A DNA stretch of 64,000 nt from Crossaster papposus (GCA_037893245.1 JBAIAA010000255.1:558001-622000); one strand, 5' to 3'; numbered from the stretch's first letter, positions 1 to 10,049 are shown. Numbers and translations: made by a program. Notes: a model not told the origin generated them from the sequence alone.

Positions 1-68
1 TAGTGGCGCAGTTGAAGCGTGCTGGGCCCATAACCCAGAGGTCCGAGGATCGAAACCTCGCTCTGCTA
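1..68 (+). tRNA. Partial T1 iMet-like tRNA cut by window start
   Basis: This T1 copy lacks its first four bases because the window starts at acceptor position 5. The rest matches the T1 consensus, including the CAU loop and the AUCGAAA T-loop. It is followed by a decayed D1 at 100-171 and a T4-type element at 221-292 with one T-stem change, giving an irregular T1-D1-T4 monomer. Confidence 0.85.
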
Positions 69-394
69 ACAAGTTTTTGGTATGACATGAGGTACTCGAC
101 TCAGAGTGACAAAGTAGACACTTTCTTGGTCAGTACCCGAGAGTTTGGTTGACCACAACCTCGGTCTGCTCAGGATAATTATTTCCTTGAAAGTGATTTC
201 ATTTTCATTACAAATAGTTACGCAGAGTAGTGCAGCGGGAGCGTGATGGGCCCATAGCCCAGAGGTCCGAGGACCAAAACCTGGCTTTGCTAACTAGGTA
301 TTTTTGCTTCACTGCTATTCACATTTAATAAATATTGTAGAATGTTTTTAGAATGTCTGCTTTCATTTTGTTTGCATTTTCTAAATTTACATGA

Positions 395-466
395 GGCATA
401 GTGGCGCAGTTGAAGCGTGCTGGGCCCATAACCCAGAGGTCCGAGGATCGAAACCTCGCTCTGCTA
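395..466 (+). tRNA. T1 iMet-like tRNA (CAU)
   Basis: Matches the T1 consensus. Confidence 0.8.
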
Positions 467-1021
467 ACAAGTTTTTGGTATGACATGAGGTACTCGACTC
501 GGAGTGACAAAGTAGACACTTTCTTGGTCAGTACCCGAGAGTTTGGTTGACCACAACCTCGGTCTGCTCAGGATAATTATTTCCTTGAAAGTGATTTCAT
601 TTTCATTACAAATAGTTACGCAGAGTGGTGCAGTGGGATCGTGATGGGCCCATAACCCAGAGGCCCGAGGACCGAAACCTCGCTTTGCTAAAGAGTTATT
701 TTTGCTTCACTGTTATTCAAATTTAATAATTATTTTAGAATGTTTTTAGAATGTCTGCTTTTATTTTGTTTGTTGTTTTTCTAAATTTACATGAGGCATG
801 GTGGCGCAGTGGAAGCTTGCTGGGCCTAAAACCCAGAGTGCCGAGGATCAAAACCTCGTTCTGCTGCTAATAAGTTTTTGGTATGACTTGAAGTACTCGA
901 CTCAGAGTGACAAAGTAGACCCTTTCTTGGTCAGTAACCGAGAGTTCGGATGATCACAACCTCGGTCTGCTCAGGATAATTTTGTATTTGATAGGGATTT
1001 CATTTTCATTAAAAATAGTTA

Positions 1022-1086
1022 CGCAGAGTAGTGCAGCGGGAGCGTGATGGGCCCAGAGGTCCGAGGACCAAAACCTCGCTTTGCTA
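1022..1086 (+). pseudogene. T4 copy with 7-nt anticodon-loop deletion
   Basis: Only 65 nt long because seven bases of the anticodon arm between two CCC runs are missing, which makes this dimer 794 bp. Confidence 0.8.
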
Positions 1087-1188
1087 ACTAGGTATTTTTG
1101 CTTCACTGCTATTCACATTTAATAAATATTGTAGAATGTTTTTAGAATGTCTGCTTTCATTTTGTTTGCATTTTCTAAATTTACATGA

Positions 1189-1260
1189 GGCATAGTGGCG
1201 CAGTTGAAGCGTGCTGGGCCCATAACCCAGAGGTCCGAGGATCGAAACCTCGCTCTGCTA
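1189..1260 (+). tRNA. T1 iMet-like tRNA (CAU)
   Basis: Matches the T1 consensus. Confidence 0.8.
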
Positions 1261-1996
1261 ACAAGTTTTTGGTATGACATGAGGTACTCGACTCGGAGTG
1301 ACAAAGTAGACACTTTCTTGGTCAGTACCCGAGAGTTTGGTTGACCACAACCTCGGTCTGCTCAGGATAATTATTTCCTTGAAAGTGATTTCATTTTCAT
1401 TACAAATAGTTACGCAGAGTGGTGCAGTGGGATTGTGATGGGCCCATAACCCAGAGGCCCGAGGACCGAAACCTCGCTTTGCTAAAGAGGTATTTTTGCT
1501 TCACTGTTATTCAAATTTAATAATTATTTTAGAATGTTTTTAGAATGTCTGCTTTTATTTTGTTTGTTGTTTTTCTAAATTTACATGAGGCATGGTGGCG
1601 CAGTGGAAGCTTGCTGGGCCTATAACCCAGAGTGCCGAGGATCAAAACCTCGTTCTGCTGCTAATAAGTTTTTGGTATGACTTGAAGTACTCGACTCAGA
1701 GTGACAAAGTAGACCCTTTCTTGGTCAGTAACCGAGAGTTCGGATGATCACAACCTCGGTCTGCTCAGGAAAATTTTGTATTTGATAGGGATTTCATTTT
1801 CGTTAAAAATAGTTACGCAGAGTAGTGCAGCGGGAGCGTGATGGGCCCATAGCCCAGAGGTCCGAGGACCAAAACCTCGCTTTGCTAACTAGGTATTTTT
1901 GCTTCACTGCTATTCACATTTAATAAATATTGTAGAATGTTTTTAGAATGTCTGCTTTCATTTTGTTTGCATTTTCTAAATTTACATGAGGCATAG

Positions 1997-2007
1997 TGGC
2001 GCAGTTG
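1997..2007 (+). promoter_or_regulatory. Internal Pol III A box of T1
   Basis: TGGCGCAGTTG fits the A-box consensus TRGYNNARNNG at tRNA positions 8 onward. The same block is intact in nearly all T1 and T3 copies; exceptions are the T8G copies at 12368 and 13969. T2 and T4 carry weaker versions beginning TGGTGC and TAGTGC. Confidence 0.75.
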
Positions 2008-2039
2008 AAGCGTGCTGGGCCCATAACCCAGAGGTCCGA

Positions 2040-2050
2040 GGATCGAAACC
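2040..2050 (+). promoter_or_regulatory. Internal Pol III B box of T1
   Basis: GGATCGAAACC is the B-box form of eukaryotic iMet genes and would be the main TFIIIC contact. Equivalent blocks are GGACCGAAACC in T2, GGATCAAAACC in T3 and GGACCAAAACC in T4, so T3 and T4 have lost the central G of the TCGA core. Confidence 0.75.
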
Positions 2051-2066
2051 TCGCTCTGCTAACAAG

Positions 2067-2071
2067 TTTTT
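2067..2071 (+). terminator. Pol III T5 terminator after T1
   Basis: Five T residues begin six bases after the discriminator A. The run is present after nearly all T1 copies (at 19.65 kb it is followed by A rather than GG). Confidence 0.75.
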
Positions 2072-2092
2072 GGTATGACATGAGGTACTCGA

Positions 2093-2164
2093 CTCGGAGT
2101 GACAAAGTAGACACTTTCTTGGTCAGTACCCGAGAGTTTGGTTGACCACAACCTCGGTCTGCTC
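2093..2164 (+). pseudogene. D1 reference: decayed tRNA-iMet copy
   Basis: D1 is colinear with the tRNAs over exactly 72 nt and ends in the same CCTCG plus TCTGCT block. It preserves a full five-pair anticodon stem (CTTGG/CCGAG, one T-G wobble) with loop TCAGTAC. The D-arm and T-stem no longer pair properly and the acceptor has several mismatches. No T run of four or more follows immediately, unlike T1-T4. The A box is lost and the B box reduced, so I read it as an old pseudogene fixed in the monomer. Confidence 0.75.
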
Positions 2165-2213
2165 AGGATAATTATTTCCTTGAAAGTGATTTCATTTTCA
2201 TTACAAATAGTTA

Positions 2214-2285
2214 GGCAGAGTGGTGCAGTGGGATCGTGATGGGCCCATAACCCAGAGGCCCGAGGACCGAAACCTCGCTCTGCTA
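2214..2285 (+). tRNA. T2 reference: initiator-Met tRNA-like element (CAU)
   Basis: T2 has the better acceptor stem of the two CAU elements in monomer X. GCAGAG pairs perfectly with CTCTGC; position 1 is G here, wobbling with T72, and C in most other copies. The loop is CCCATAA with GGG/CCC pairs, but A27 x G43 is mismatched and the D-stem is weakened by T22 opposite C13. The T-loop is ACCGAAA (T55 changed to C). Many copies have CTTTGCT at the 3' side, which still pairs by wobble. Probably a tRNA pseudogene with a surviving Pol III layout. Confidence 0.7.
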
Positions 2286-2293
2286 AAGAGGTA

Positions 2294-2298
2294 TTTTT
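2294..2298 (+). terminator. Pol III T5 terminator after T2
   Basis: Five T residues start nine bases after the discriminator A. The run is conserved across nearly all T2 copies. Confidence 0.65.
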
Positions 2299-2389
2299 GC
2301 TTCACTGTTATTCAAATTTAATAATTATTTTAGAATGTTTTTAGAATGTCTGCTTTTATTTTGTTTGTTGTTTTTCTAAATTTACATGA
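2299..2389 (+). other. AT-rich spacer between T2 and T3
   Basis: About 90 bp rich in A+T, ending in acatgag just before T3. It contains a tandem tagaatg pair separated by four T residues. A deletion of 11 bp that removes one copy of this pair occurs near 3926, 7919 and 10312 and produces the 790-bp dimers. No gene is seen. In the other spacer type ttgttgtttttc is replaced by ttgcattttc. Confidence 0.85.
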
Positions 2390-2461
2390 GGCATGGTGGC
2401 GCAGTGGACGCTTGCTGGGCCTATAACCCAGAGTGCCGAGGATCAAAACCTCGTTCTGCTG
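2390..2461 (+). tRNA. T3 reference: iMet-derived tRNA-like element with UAU anticodon
   Basis: T3 has the initiator backbone (GGG/CCC anticodon stem, A54 and A60) but loop CCTATAA, so the anticodon reads UAU, the isoleucine AUA decoder, with C33 retained. The acceptor GGCATGG/TTCTGCT has a T5 x C68 mismatch and several wobbles. The D-stem has a C11 x T24 mismatch. The T-loop is ATCAAAA (G57 lost). The A box TGGCGCAGTGG is intact. The discriminator is G. Decoding as tRNA-Ile is unlikely; more likely a transcribable pseudogene. Confidence 0.65.
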
Positions 2462-2469
2462 CTAATAAG

Positions 2470-2474
2470 TTTTT
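2470..2474 (+). terminator. Pol III T5 terminator after T3
   Basis: Five T residues start nine bases after the T3 discriminator G. Present in nearly all copies; a T to G change near 9659 interrupts one. Confidence 0.65.
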
Positions 2475-2495
2475 GGTATGACTTGAAGTACTCGA

Positions 2496-2567
2496 CTCAG
2501 AGTGACAAAGTAGACCCTTTCTTGGTCAGTAACCGAGAGTTCGGATGATCACAACCTCGGTCTGCTC
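2496..2567 (+). pseudogene. D2 reference: decayed tRNA-iMet copy
   Basis: D2 aligns without gaps to an iMet tRNA. Over its first 42 nt about 29 positions match an iMet consensus. The anticodon stem CTTGG/CCGAG is fully paired with loop TCAGTAA, placing AGT at the anticodon positions. The T-stem and D-stem are broken. In several dimers one T of the TTT run at the end of the D-arm is lost (near 12094, 13695, 15296 and 18498). Confidence 0.75.
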
Positions 2568-2616
2568 AGGATAATGTTGTATTTGATAGGGATTCCATTT
2601 TCATTAAAAATAGTTA

Positions 2617-2688
2617 CGCAGAGTAGTGCAGCGGGAGCGTGATGGGCCCATAGCCCAGAGGTCCGAGGACCAAAACCTCGCTTTGCTA
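2617..2688 (+). tRNA. T4 reference: iMet-derived tRNA-like element (CAU)
   Basis: The acceptor CGCAGAG/CTTTGCT pairs at six positions (one G-T wobble) with a C1 x T72 mismatch. The loop is CCCATAG with TGGG/CCCA stem pairs and an A27 x G43 mismatch. The T-loop ACCAAAA departs from the initiator form at two positions. A T5 run follows at 2697-2701. Several copies have lost one G of the GGG run (for example near 11.42, 22.63, 23.43, 24.23, 26.63 and 27.43 kb), so the anticodon arm cannot form normally there. Best read as a pseudogene. Confidence 0.65.
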
Positions 2689-2701
2689 ACTAGGTATTTT
2701 T

Positions 2702-2790
2702 GCTTCACTGCTATTCACATTTAATAAATATTGTAGAATGTTTTTAGAATGTCTGCTTTCATTTTGTTTGCATTTTCTAAATTTACATGA
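2702..2790 (+). other. AT-rich spacer between T4 and next T1
   Basis: Related to the T2-T3 spacer, with gctattcaca in place of gttattcaaa and ttgcattttc in place of the ttgttg block. It ends in acatgag before T1. No gene or further signal is seen. Confidence 0.85.
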
Positions 2791-2862
2791 GGCATAGTGG
2801 CGCAGTTGAAGCGTGCTGGGCCCATAACCCAGAGGTCCGAGGATCGAAACCTCGCTCTGCTA
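2791..2862 (+). tRNA. T1 iMet-like tRNA (CAU)
   Basis: Matches the T1 consensus. Its dimer carries a T3-D2 linker variant (ctcgtctcag) also found in the dimers at 6785 and 9177. Confidence 0.8.
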
Positions 2863-3591
2863 ACAAGTTTTTGGTATGACATGAGGTACTCGACTCGGAG
2901 TGACAAAGTAGACACTTTCTTGGTCAGTACCCGAGAGTTTGGTTGACCACAACCTCGGTCTGCTCAGGATAATTATTTCCTTGAAAGTGATTTCATTTTC
3001 ATTACAAATAGTTAGGCAGAGTGGTGCAGTGGGATCGTGATGGGCCCATAACCCAGAGGCCCGAGGACCGAAACCTCGCTCTGCTAAAGAGGTATTTTTG
3101 CTTCACTGTTATTCAAATTTAATAATTATTTTAGAATGTTTTTAGAATGTCTGCTTTTATTTTGTTTGTTGTTTTTCTAAATTTACATGAGGCATGGTGG
3201 CGCAGTGGACGCTTGCTGGGCCTATAACCCAGAGTGCCGAGGATCAAAACCTCGTTCTGCTGCTAATAAGTTTTTGGTATGACTTGAAGTACTCGTCTCA
3301 GAGTGACAAAGTAGACCCTTTCTTGGTCAGTAACCGAGAGTTCGGATGATCACAACCTCGGTCTGCTCAGGATAATTTTGTATTTGATAGGGATTTCATT
3401 TTCATTAAAAATAGTTACGCAGAGTAGTGCAGCGGGAGCGTGATGGGCCCATAGCACAGAGGTCCGAGGACCAAAACCTCGCTTTGCTAACTAGGTATTT
3501 TTGCTTCACTGCTATTCACATTTAATAAATATTGTAGAATGTTTTTAGAATGTCTGCTTTCATTTTGTTTGCATTTTCTAAATTTACATGA

Positions 3592-3663
3592 GGCATAGTG
3601 GCGCAGTTGAAGCGTGCTGGGCTTATAACCCAGAGGTCCGAGGATCGAAACCTCGCTCTGCTA
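3592..3663 (+). tRNA. T1 variant with UAU anticodon
   Basis: The loop is CTTATAA: C33-C34 changed to TT, restoring U33 and giving anticodon UAU. The dimer is 790 bp through an 11-bp spacer deletion. Confidence 0.75.
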
Positions 3664-4381
3664 ACAAGTTTTTGGTATGACATGAGGTACTCGACTCGGA
3701 GTGACAAAGTAGACACTTTCTTGGTCAGTACCCGAGAGTTTGGTTGACCACAACCTCGGTCTGCTCAGGATAATTATTTCCTTGAAAGTGATTTCATTTT
3801 CATTACAAATAGTTAGGCAGAGTGGTGCAGTGGGATCGTGATGGGCCCATAACCCAGAGGCCCGAGGACCGAAACCTCGCTCTGCTAAAGAGGTATTTTT
3901 GCTTCACTGTTATTCAAATTTAATAATGTTTTTAGAATGTCTGCTTTTATTTTGTTTGTTGTTTTTCTAAATTTACATGAGGCATGGTGGCGCAGTGGAC
4001 GCTTGCTGGGCCTATAACCCAGAGTGCCGAGGATCAAAACCTCGTTCTGCTGCTAATAAGTTTTTGGTATGACTTGAAGTACTCGACTCAGAGTGACAAA
4101 GTAGACCCTTTCTTGGTCAGTAACCGAGAGTTCGGATGATCACAACCTCGGTCTGCTCAGGATAATTTTGTATTTGATAGGGATTTCATTTTCATTAAAA
4201 ATAGTTACGCAGAGTAGTGCAGCGGGAGCGTGATGGGCCCATAGCCCAGAGGTCCGAGGACCAAAACCTCGCTTTGCTAACTAGGTATTTTTGCTTCACT
4301 GCTATTCACATTTAATAAATATTGTAGAATGTTTTTAGAATGTCTGCTTTCATTTTGTTTGCATTTTCTAAATTTACATGA

Positions 4382-4453
4382 GGCATAGTGGCGCAGTTGA
4401 AGCGTGCTGGGCCCATAACCCAGAGGTCCGAGGATCGAAACCTCGCTCTGCTA
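4382..4453 (+). tRNA. T1 iMet-like tRNA (CAU)
   Basis: Matches the T1 consensus. Confidence 0.8.
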
Positions 4454-5182
4454 ACAAGTTTTTGGTATGACATCAGGTACTCGACTCGGAGTGACAAAGT
4501 AGACACTTTCTTGGTCAGTACCCGAGAGTTTGGTTGACCACAACCTCGGTCTGCTCAGGATAATTATTTCCTTGAAAGTGATTTCATTTTCATTACAAAT
4601 AGTTAGGCAGAGTGGTGCAGTGGGATCGTGATGGGCCCATAACCCAGAGGCCCGAGGACCGAAACCTCGGTTTGCTAAAGAGGTATTTTTGCTTCACTGT
4701 TATTCAAATTTAATAATTATTTTAGAATGTTTTTAGAATGTCTGCTTTTATTTTGTTTGTTGTTTTTCTAAATTTACATGAGGCATGGTGGCGCAGTGGA
4801 AGCTTGCTGGGCCTATAACCCAGAGTGCCGAGGATCAAAACCTCGTTCTGCTGCTAATAAGTTTTTGGTATGACTTGAAGTACTCGACTCAGAGTGACAA
4901 AGTAGACCCTTTCTTGGTCAGTAACCGAGAGTTCGGATGATCACAACCTCGGTCTGCTCAGGAAAATTTTGTATTTGATAGGGATTTCATTTTCGTTAAA
5001 AATAGTTACGCAGAGTAGTGCAGCGGGAGCGTGATGGGCCCATAGCCCAGAGGTCCGAGGACCAAAACCTCGCTTTGCTAACTAGGTATTTTTGCTTCAC
5101 TGCTATTCACATTTAATAAATATTGTAGAATGTTTTTAGAATGTCTGCTTTCATTTTGTTTGCATTTTCTAAATTTACATGA

Positions 5183-5254
5183 GGCATAGTGGCGCAGTTG
5201 AAGCGTGCTGGGCCCATAACCCAGAGGTCCGAGGATCGAAACCTCGCTCTGCTA
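5183..5254 (+). tRNA. T1 iMet-like tRNA (CAU)
   Basis: Matches the T1 consensus. Its dimer shares a spacer variant (ttttaagaatg) with the one at 8376. Confidence 0.8.
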
Positions 5255-5983
5255 ACAAGTTTTTGGTATGACATGAGGTACTCGACTCGGAGTGACAAAG
5301 TAGACACTTTCTTGGTCAGTACCCGAGAGTTTGGTTGACCACAACCTCGGTCTGCTCAGGATAATTATTTCCTTGAAAGTGATTTCATTTTCATTACAAA
5401 TAGTTACGCAGAGTGGTGCAGTGGGATTGTGATGGGCCCATAACCCAGAGGCCCGAGGACCGAAACCTCGCTTTGCTAAAGAGGTATTTTTGCTTCACTG
5501 TTATTCAAATTTAATAATTATTTTAGAATGTTTTAAGAATGTCTGCTTTTATTTTGTTTGTTGTTTTTCTAAATTTACATGAGGCATGGTGGCGCAGTGG
5601 AAGCTTGCTGGGCCTATAACCCAGAGTGCCGAGGATCAAAACCTCGTTCTGCTGCTAATAAGTTTTTGGTATGACTTGAAGTACTCGACTCAGAGTGACA
5701 AAGTAGACCCTTTCTTGGTCAGTAACCGAGAGTTCGGATGATCACAACCTCGGTCTGCTCAGGATAATTTTGTATTTGATAGGGATTTCATTTTCGTTAA
5801 AAATAGTTACGCAGAGTAGTGCAGCGGGAGCGTGATGGGCCCATAGCCCAGAGGTCCGAGGACCAAAACCTCGCTTTGCTAACTAGGTATTTTTGCTTCA
5901 CTGCTATTCACATTTAATAAATATTGTAGAATGTTTTTAGAATGTCTGCTTTCATTTTGTTTGCATTTTCTAAATTTACATGA

Positions 5984-6055
5984 GGCATAGTGGCGCAGTT
6001 GAAGCGTGCTGGGCCCATAACCCAGAGGTCCGAGGATCGAAACCTCGCTCTGCTA
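5984..6055 (+). tRNA. T1 iMet-like tRNA (CAU)
   Basis: Matches the T1 consensus. Confidence 0.8.
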
Positions 6056-6784
6056 ACAAGTTTTTGGTATGACATGAGGTACTCGACTCGGAGTGACAAA
6101 GTAGACACTTTCTTGGTCAGTACCCGAGAGTTTGGTTGACCACAACCTCGGTCTGCTCAGGATAATTATTTCCTTGAAAGTGATTTCATTTTCATTACAA
6201 ATAGTTAGGCAGAGTGGTGCAGTGGGATCGTGATGGGCCCATAACCCAGAGGCCCGAGGACCGAAACCTCGCTCTGCTAAAGAGGTATTTTTGCTTCACT
6301 GTTATTCAAATTTAATAATTATTTTAGAATGTTTTTAGAATGTCTGCTTTTATTTTGTTTGTTGTTTTTCTAAATTTACATGAGGCATGGTGGCGCAGTG
6401 GACGCTTGCTGGGCCTATAACCCAGAGTGCCGAGGATCAAAACCTCGTTCTGCTGCTAATAAGTTTTTGGTATGACTTGAAGTACTCGACTCAGAGTGAC
6501 AAAGTAGACCCTTTCTTGGTCAGTAACCGAGAGTTCGGATGATCACAACCTCGGTCTGCTCAGGATAATTTTGTATTTGATAGGGATTTCATTTTCGTTA
6601 AAAATAGTTACGCAGAGTAGTGCAGCGGGAGCGTGATGGGCCCATAGCCCAGAGGTCCGAGGACCAAAACCTCGCTTTGCTAACTAGGTATTTTTGCTTC
6701 ACTGCTATTCACATTTAATAAATATTGTAGAATGTTTTTAGAATGTCTGCTTTCATTTTGTTTGCATTTTCTAAATTTACATGA

Positions 6785-6856
6785 GGCATAGTGGCGCAGT
6801 TGAAGCGTGCTGGGCCCATAACCCAGAGGTCCGAGGATCGAAACCTCGCTCTGCTA
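6785..6856 (+). tRNA. T1 iMet-like tRNA (CAU)
   Basis: Matches the T1 consensus. Confidence 0.8.
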
Positions 6857-7585
6857 ACAAGTTTTTGGTATGACATGAGGTACTCGACTCGGAGTGACAA
6901 AGTAGACACTTTCTTGGTCAGTACCCGAGAGTTTGGTTGACCACAACCTCGGTCTGCTCAGGATAATTATTTCCTTGAAAGTGATTTCATTTTCATTACA
7001 AATAGTTAGGCAGAGTGGTGCAGTGGGATCGTGATGGGCCCATAACCCAGAGGCCCGAGGACCGAAACCTCGCTCTGCTAAAGAGGTATTTTTGCTTCAC
7101 TGTTATTCAAATTTAATAATTATTTTAGAATGTTTTTAGAATGTCTGCTTTTATTTTGTTTGTTGTTTTTCTAAATTTACATGAGGCATGGTGGCGCAGT
7201 GGACGCTTGCTGGGCCTATAACCCAGAGTGCCGAGGATCAAAACCTCGTTCTGCTGCTAATAAGTTTTTGGTATGACTTGAAGTACTCGTCTCAGAGTGA
7301 CAAAGTAGACCCTTTCTTGGTCAGTAACCGAGAGTTCGGATGATCACAACCTCGGTCTGCTCAGGATAATTTTGTATTTGATAGGGATTTCATTTTCATT
7401 AAAAATAGTTACGCAGAGTAGTGCAGCGGGAGCGTGATGGGCCCATAGCACAGAGGTCCGAGGACCAAAACCTCGCTTTGCTAACTAGGTATTTTTGCTT
7501 CACTGCTATTCACATTTAATAAATATTGTAGAATGTTTTTAGAATGTCTGCTTTCATTTTGTTTGCATTTTCTAAATTTACATGA

Positions 7586-7657
7586 GGCATAGTGGCGCAG
7601 TTGAAGCGTGCTGGGCTTATAACCCAGAGGTCCGAGGATCGAAACCTCGCTCTGCTA
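7586..7657 (+). tRNA. T1 variant with UAU anticodon
   Basis: Loop CTTATAA as at 3592, with the same 11-bp spacer deletion downstream: a copy of the same ancestral dimer 3,994 bp away. Confidence 0.75.
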
Positions 7658-8375
7658 ACAAGTTTTTGGTATGACATGAGGTACTCGACTCGGAGTGACA
7701 AAGTAGACACTTTCTTGGTCAGTACCCGAGAGTTTGGTTGACCACAACCTCGGTCTGCTCAGGATAATTATTTCCTTGAAAGTGATTTCATTTTCATTAC
7801 AAATAGTTAGGCAGAGTGGTGCAGTGGGATCGTGATGGGCCCATAACCCAGAGGCCCGAGGACCGAAACCTCGCTCTGCTAAAGAGGTATTTTTGCTTCA
7901 CTGTTATTCAAATTTAATAATGTTTTTAGAATGTCTGCTTTTATTTTGTTTGTTGTTTTTCTAAATTTACATGAGGCATGGTGGCGCAGTGGACGCTTGC
8001 TGGGCCTATAACCCAGAGTGCCGAGGATCAAAACCTCGTTCTGCTGTTAATAAGTTTTTGGTATGACTTGAAGTACTCGACTCAGAGTGACAAAGTAGAC
8101 CCTTTCTTGGTCAGTAACCGAGAGTTCGGATGATCACAACCTCGGTCTGCTCAGGATAATGTTGTATTTGATAGGGATTCCATTTTCATTAAAAATAGTT
8201 ACGCAGAGTAGTGCAGCGGGAGCGTGATGGGCCCATAGCCCAGAGGTCCGAGGACCAAAACCTCGCTTTGCTAACTAGGTATTTTTGCTTCACTGCTATT
8301 CACATTTAATAAATATTGTAGAATGTTTTTAGAATGTCTGCTTTCATTTTGTTTGCATTTTCTAAATTTACATGA

Positions 8376-8447
8376 GGCATAGTGGCGCAGTTGAAGCGTG
8401 CTGGGCCCATAACCCAGAGGTCCGAGGATCGAAACCTCGCTCTGCTA
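8376..8447 (+). tRNA. T1 iMet-like tRNA (CAU)
   Basis: Matches the T1 consensus. Confidence 0.8.
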
Positions 8448-9176
8448 ACAAGTTTTTGGTATGACATGAGGTACTCGACTCGGAGTGACAAAGTAGACAC
8501 TTTCTTGGTCAGTACCCGAGAGTTTGGTTGACCACAACCTCGGTCTGCTCAGGATAATTATTTCCTTGAAAGTGATTTCATTTTCATTACAAATAGTTAC
8601 GCAGAGTGGTGCAGTGGGATTGTGATGGGCCCATAACCCAGAGGCCCGAGGACCGAAACCTCGCTTTGCTAAAGAGGTATTTTTGCTTCACTGTTATTCA
8701 AATTTAATAATTATTTTAGAATGTTTTAAGAATGTCTGCTTTTATTTTGTTTGTTGTTTTTCTAAATTTACATGAGGCATGGTGGCGCAGTGGAAGCTTG
8801 CTGGGCCTATAACCCAGAGTGCCGAGGATCAAAACCTCGTTCTGCTGCTAATAAGTTTTTGGTATGACTTGAAGTACTCGACTCAGAGTGACAAAGTAGA
8901 CCCTTTCTTGGTCAGTAACCGAGAGTTCGGATGATCACAACCTCGGTCTGCTCAGGATAATTTTGTATTTGATAGGGATTTCATTTTCGTTAAAAATAGT
9001 TACGCAGAGTAGTGCAGCGGGAGCGTGATGGGCCCATAGCCCAGAGGTCCGAGGACCAAAACCTCGCTTTGCTAACTAGGTATTTTTGCTTCACTGCTAT
9101 TCACATTTAATAAATATTGTAGAATGTTTTTAGAATGTCTGCTTTCATTTTGTTTGCATTTTCTAAATTTACATGA

Positions 9177-9248
9177 GGCATAGTGGCGCAGTTGAAGCGT
9201 GCTGGGCCCATAACCCAGAGGTCCGAGGATCGAAACCTCGCTCTGCTA
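9177..9248 (+). tRNA. T1 iMet-like tRNA (CAU)
   Basis: Matches the T1 consensus. Confidence 0.8.
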
Positions 9249-9977
9249 ACAAGTTTTTGGTATGACATGAGGTACTCGACTCGGAGTGACAAAGTAGACA
9301 CTTTCTTGGTCAGTACCCGAGAGTTTGGTTGACCACAACCTCGGTCTGCTCAGGATAATTATTTCCTTGAAAGTGATTTCATTTTCATTACAAATAGTTA
9401 GGCAGAGTGGTGCAGTGGGATCGTGATGGGCCCATAACCCAGAGGCCCGAGGACCGAAACCTCGCTCTGCTAAAGAGGTATTTTTGCTTCACTGTTATTC
9501 AAATTTAATAATTATTTTAGAATGTTTTTAGAATGTCTGCTTTTATTTTGTTTGTTGTTTTTCTAAATTTACATGAGGCATGGTGGCGCAGTGGACGCTT
9601 GCTGGGCCTATAACCCAGAGTGCCGAGGATCAAAACCTCGTTCTGCTGCTAATAAGTGTTTGGTATGACTTGAAGTACTCGTCTCAGAGTGACAAAGTAG
9701 ACCCTTTCTTGGTCAGTAACCGAGAGTTCGGATGATCACAACCTCGGTCTGCTCAGGATAATTTTGTATTTGATAGGGATTTCATTTTCATTAAAAATAG
9801 TTACGCAGAGTAGTGCAGCGGGAGCGTGATGGGCCCATAGCACAAAGGTCCGAGGACCAAAACCTCGCTTTGCTAACTAGGTATTTTTGCTTCACTGCTA
9901 TTCACATTTAATAAATATTGTAGAATGTTTTTAGAATGTCTGCTTTCATTTTGTTTGCATTTTCTAAATTTACATGA

Positions 9978-10049
9978 GGCATAGTGGCGCAGTTGAAGCG
10001 TGCTGGGCTTATAACCCAGAGGTCCGAGGATCGAAACCTCGCTCTGCTA
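9978..10049 (+). tRNA. T1 variant with UAU anticodon
   Basis: Loop CTTATAA, with the 11-bp spacer deletion in its dimer. Confidence 0.75.

Larger units (their letters stand above)
1990..2061 (+). tRNA. T1 reference: initiator-Met tRNA-like gene (CAU)
   Basis: Initiator tRNA carries methionine to the ribosomal P site to start translation; this copy resembles it closely. It is 72 nt with no intron and no encoded CCA. The D-stem pairs GCGC with GCGT. The anticodon stem is CTGGG/CCCAG with the initiator GGG/CCC pairs. The loop is CCCATAA (C33, anticodon CAU). The T-stem is CGAGG/CCTCG with loop ATCGAAA, keeping A54 and A60. The acceptor GGCATAG/CTCTGCT has one mismatch (T5 x C68) and a G1-T72 wobble where an initiator has A1-U72. 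By recollection only about four bases differ from insect-type iMet. The damaged acceptor argues against normal initiator function, but transcription looks possible. Confidence 0.85.
1990..2790 (+). repeat. Reference 801-bp X+Y dimer, + orientation
   Basis: Chosen as a clean dimer for annotation. Order: T1 1990-2061, D1 2093-2164, T2 2214-2285, spacer, T3 2390-2461, D2 2496-2567, T4 2617-2688, spacer. The next T1 begins at 2791. Apply the offsets +103, +224, +400, +506 and +627 from any left-arm T1 start to find the other elements, allowing for the small indels listed elsewhere. Confidence 0.95.

Noticed and set aside
325-519. A 64-codon ORF recurring in most dimers, antisense to T1 (also in the right arm)
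   Set aside because: It reads across the T1 tRNA body, its linker and spacer, on the strand opposite the tRNA. It ends or changes freely with indels, and its conservation follows the satellite copies. No protein family resemblance is visible.
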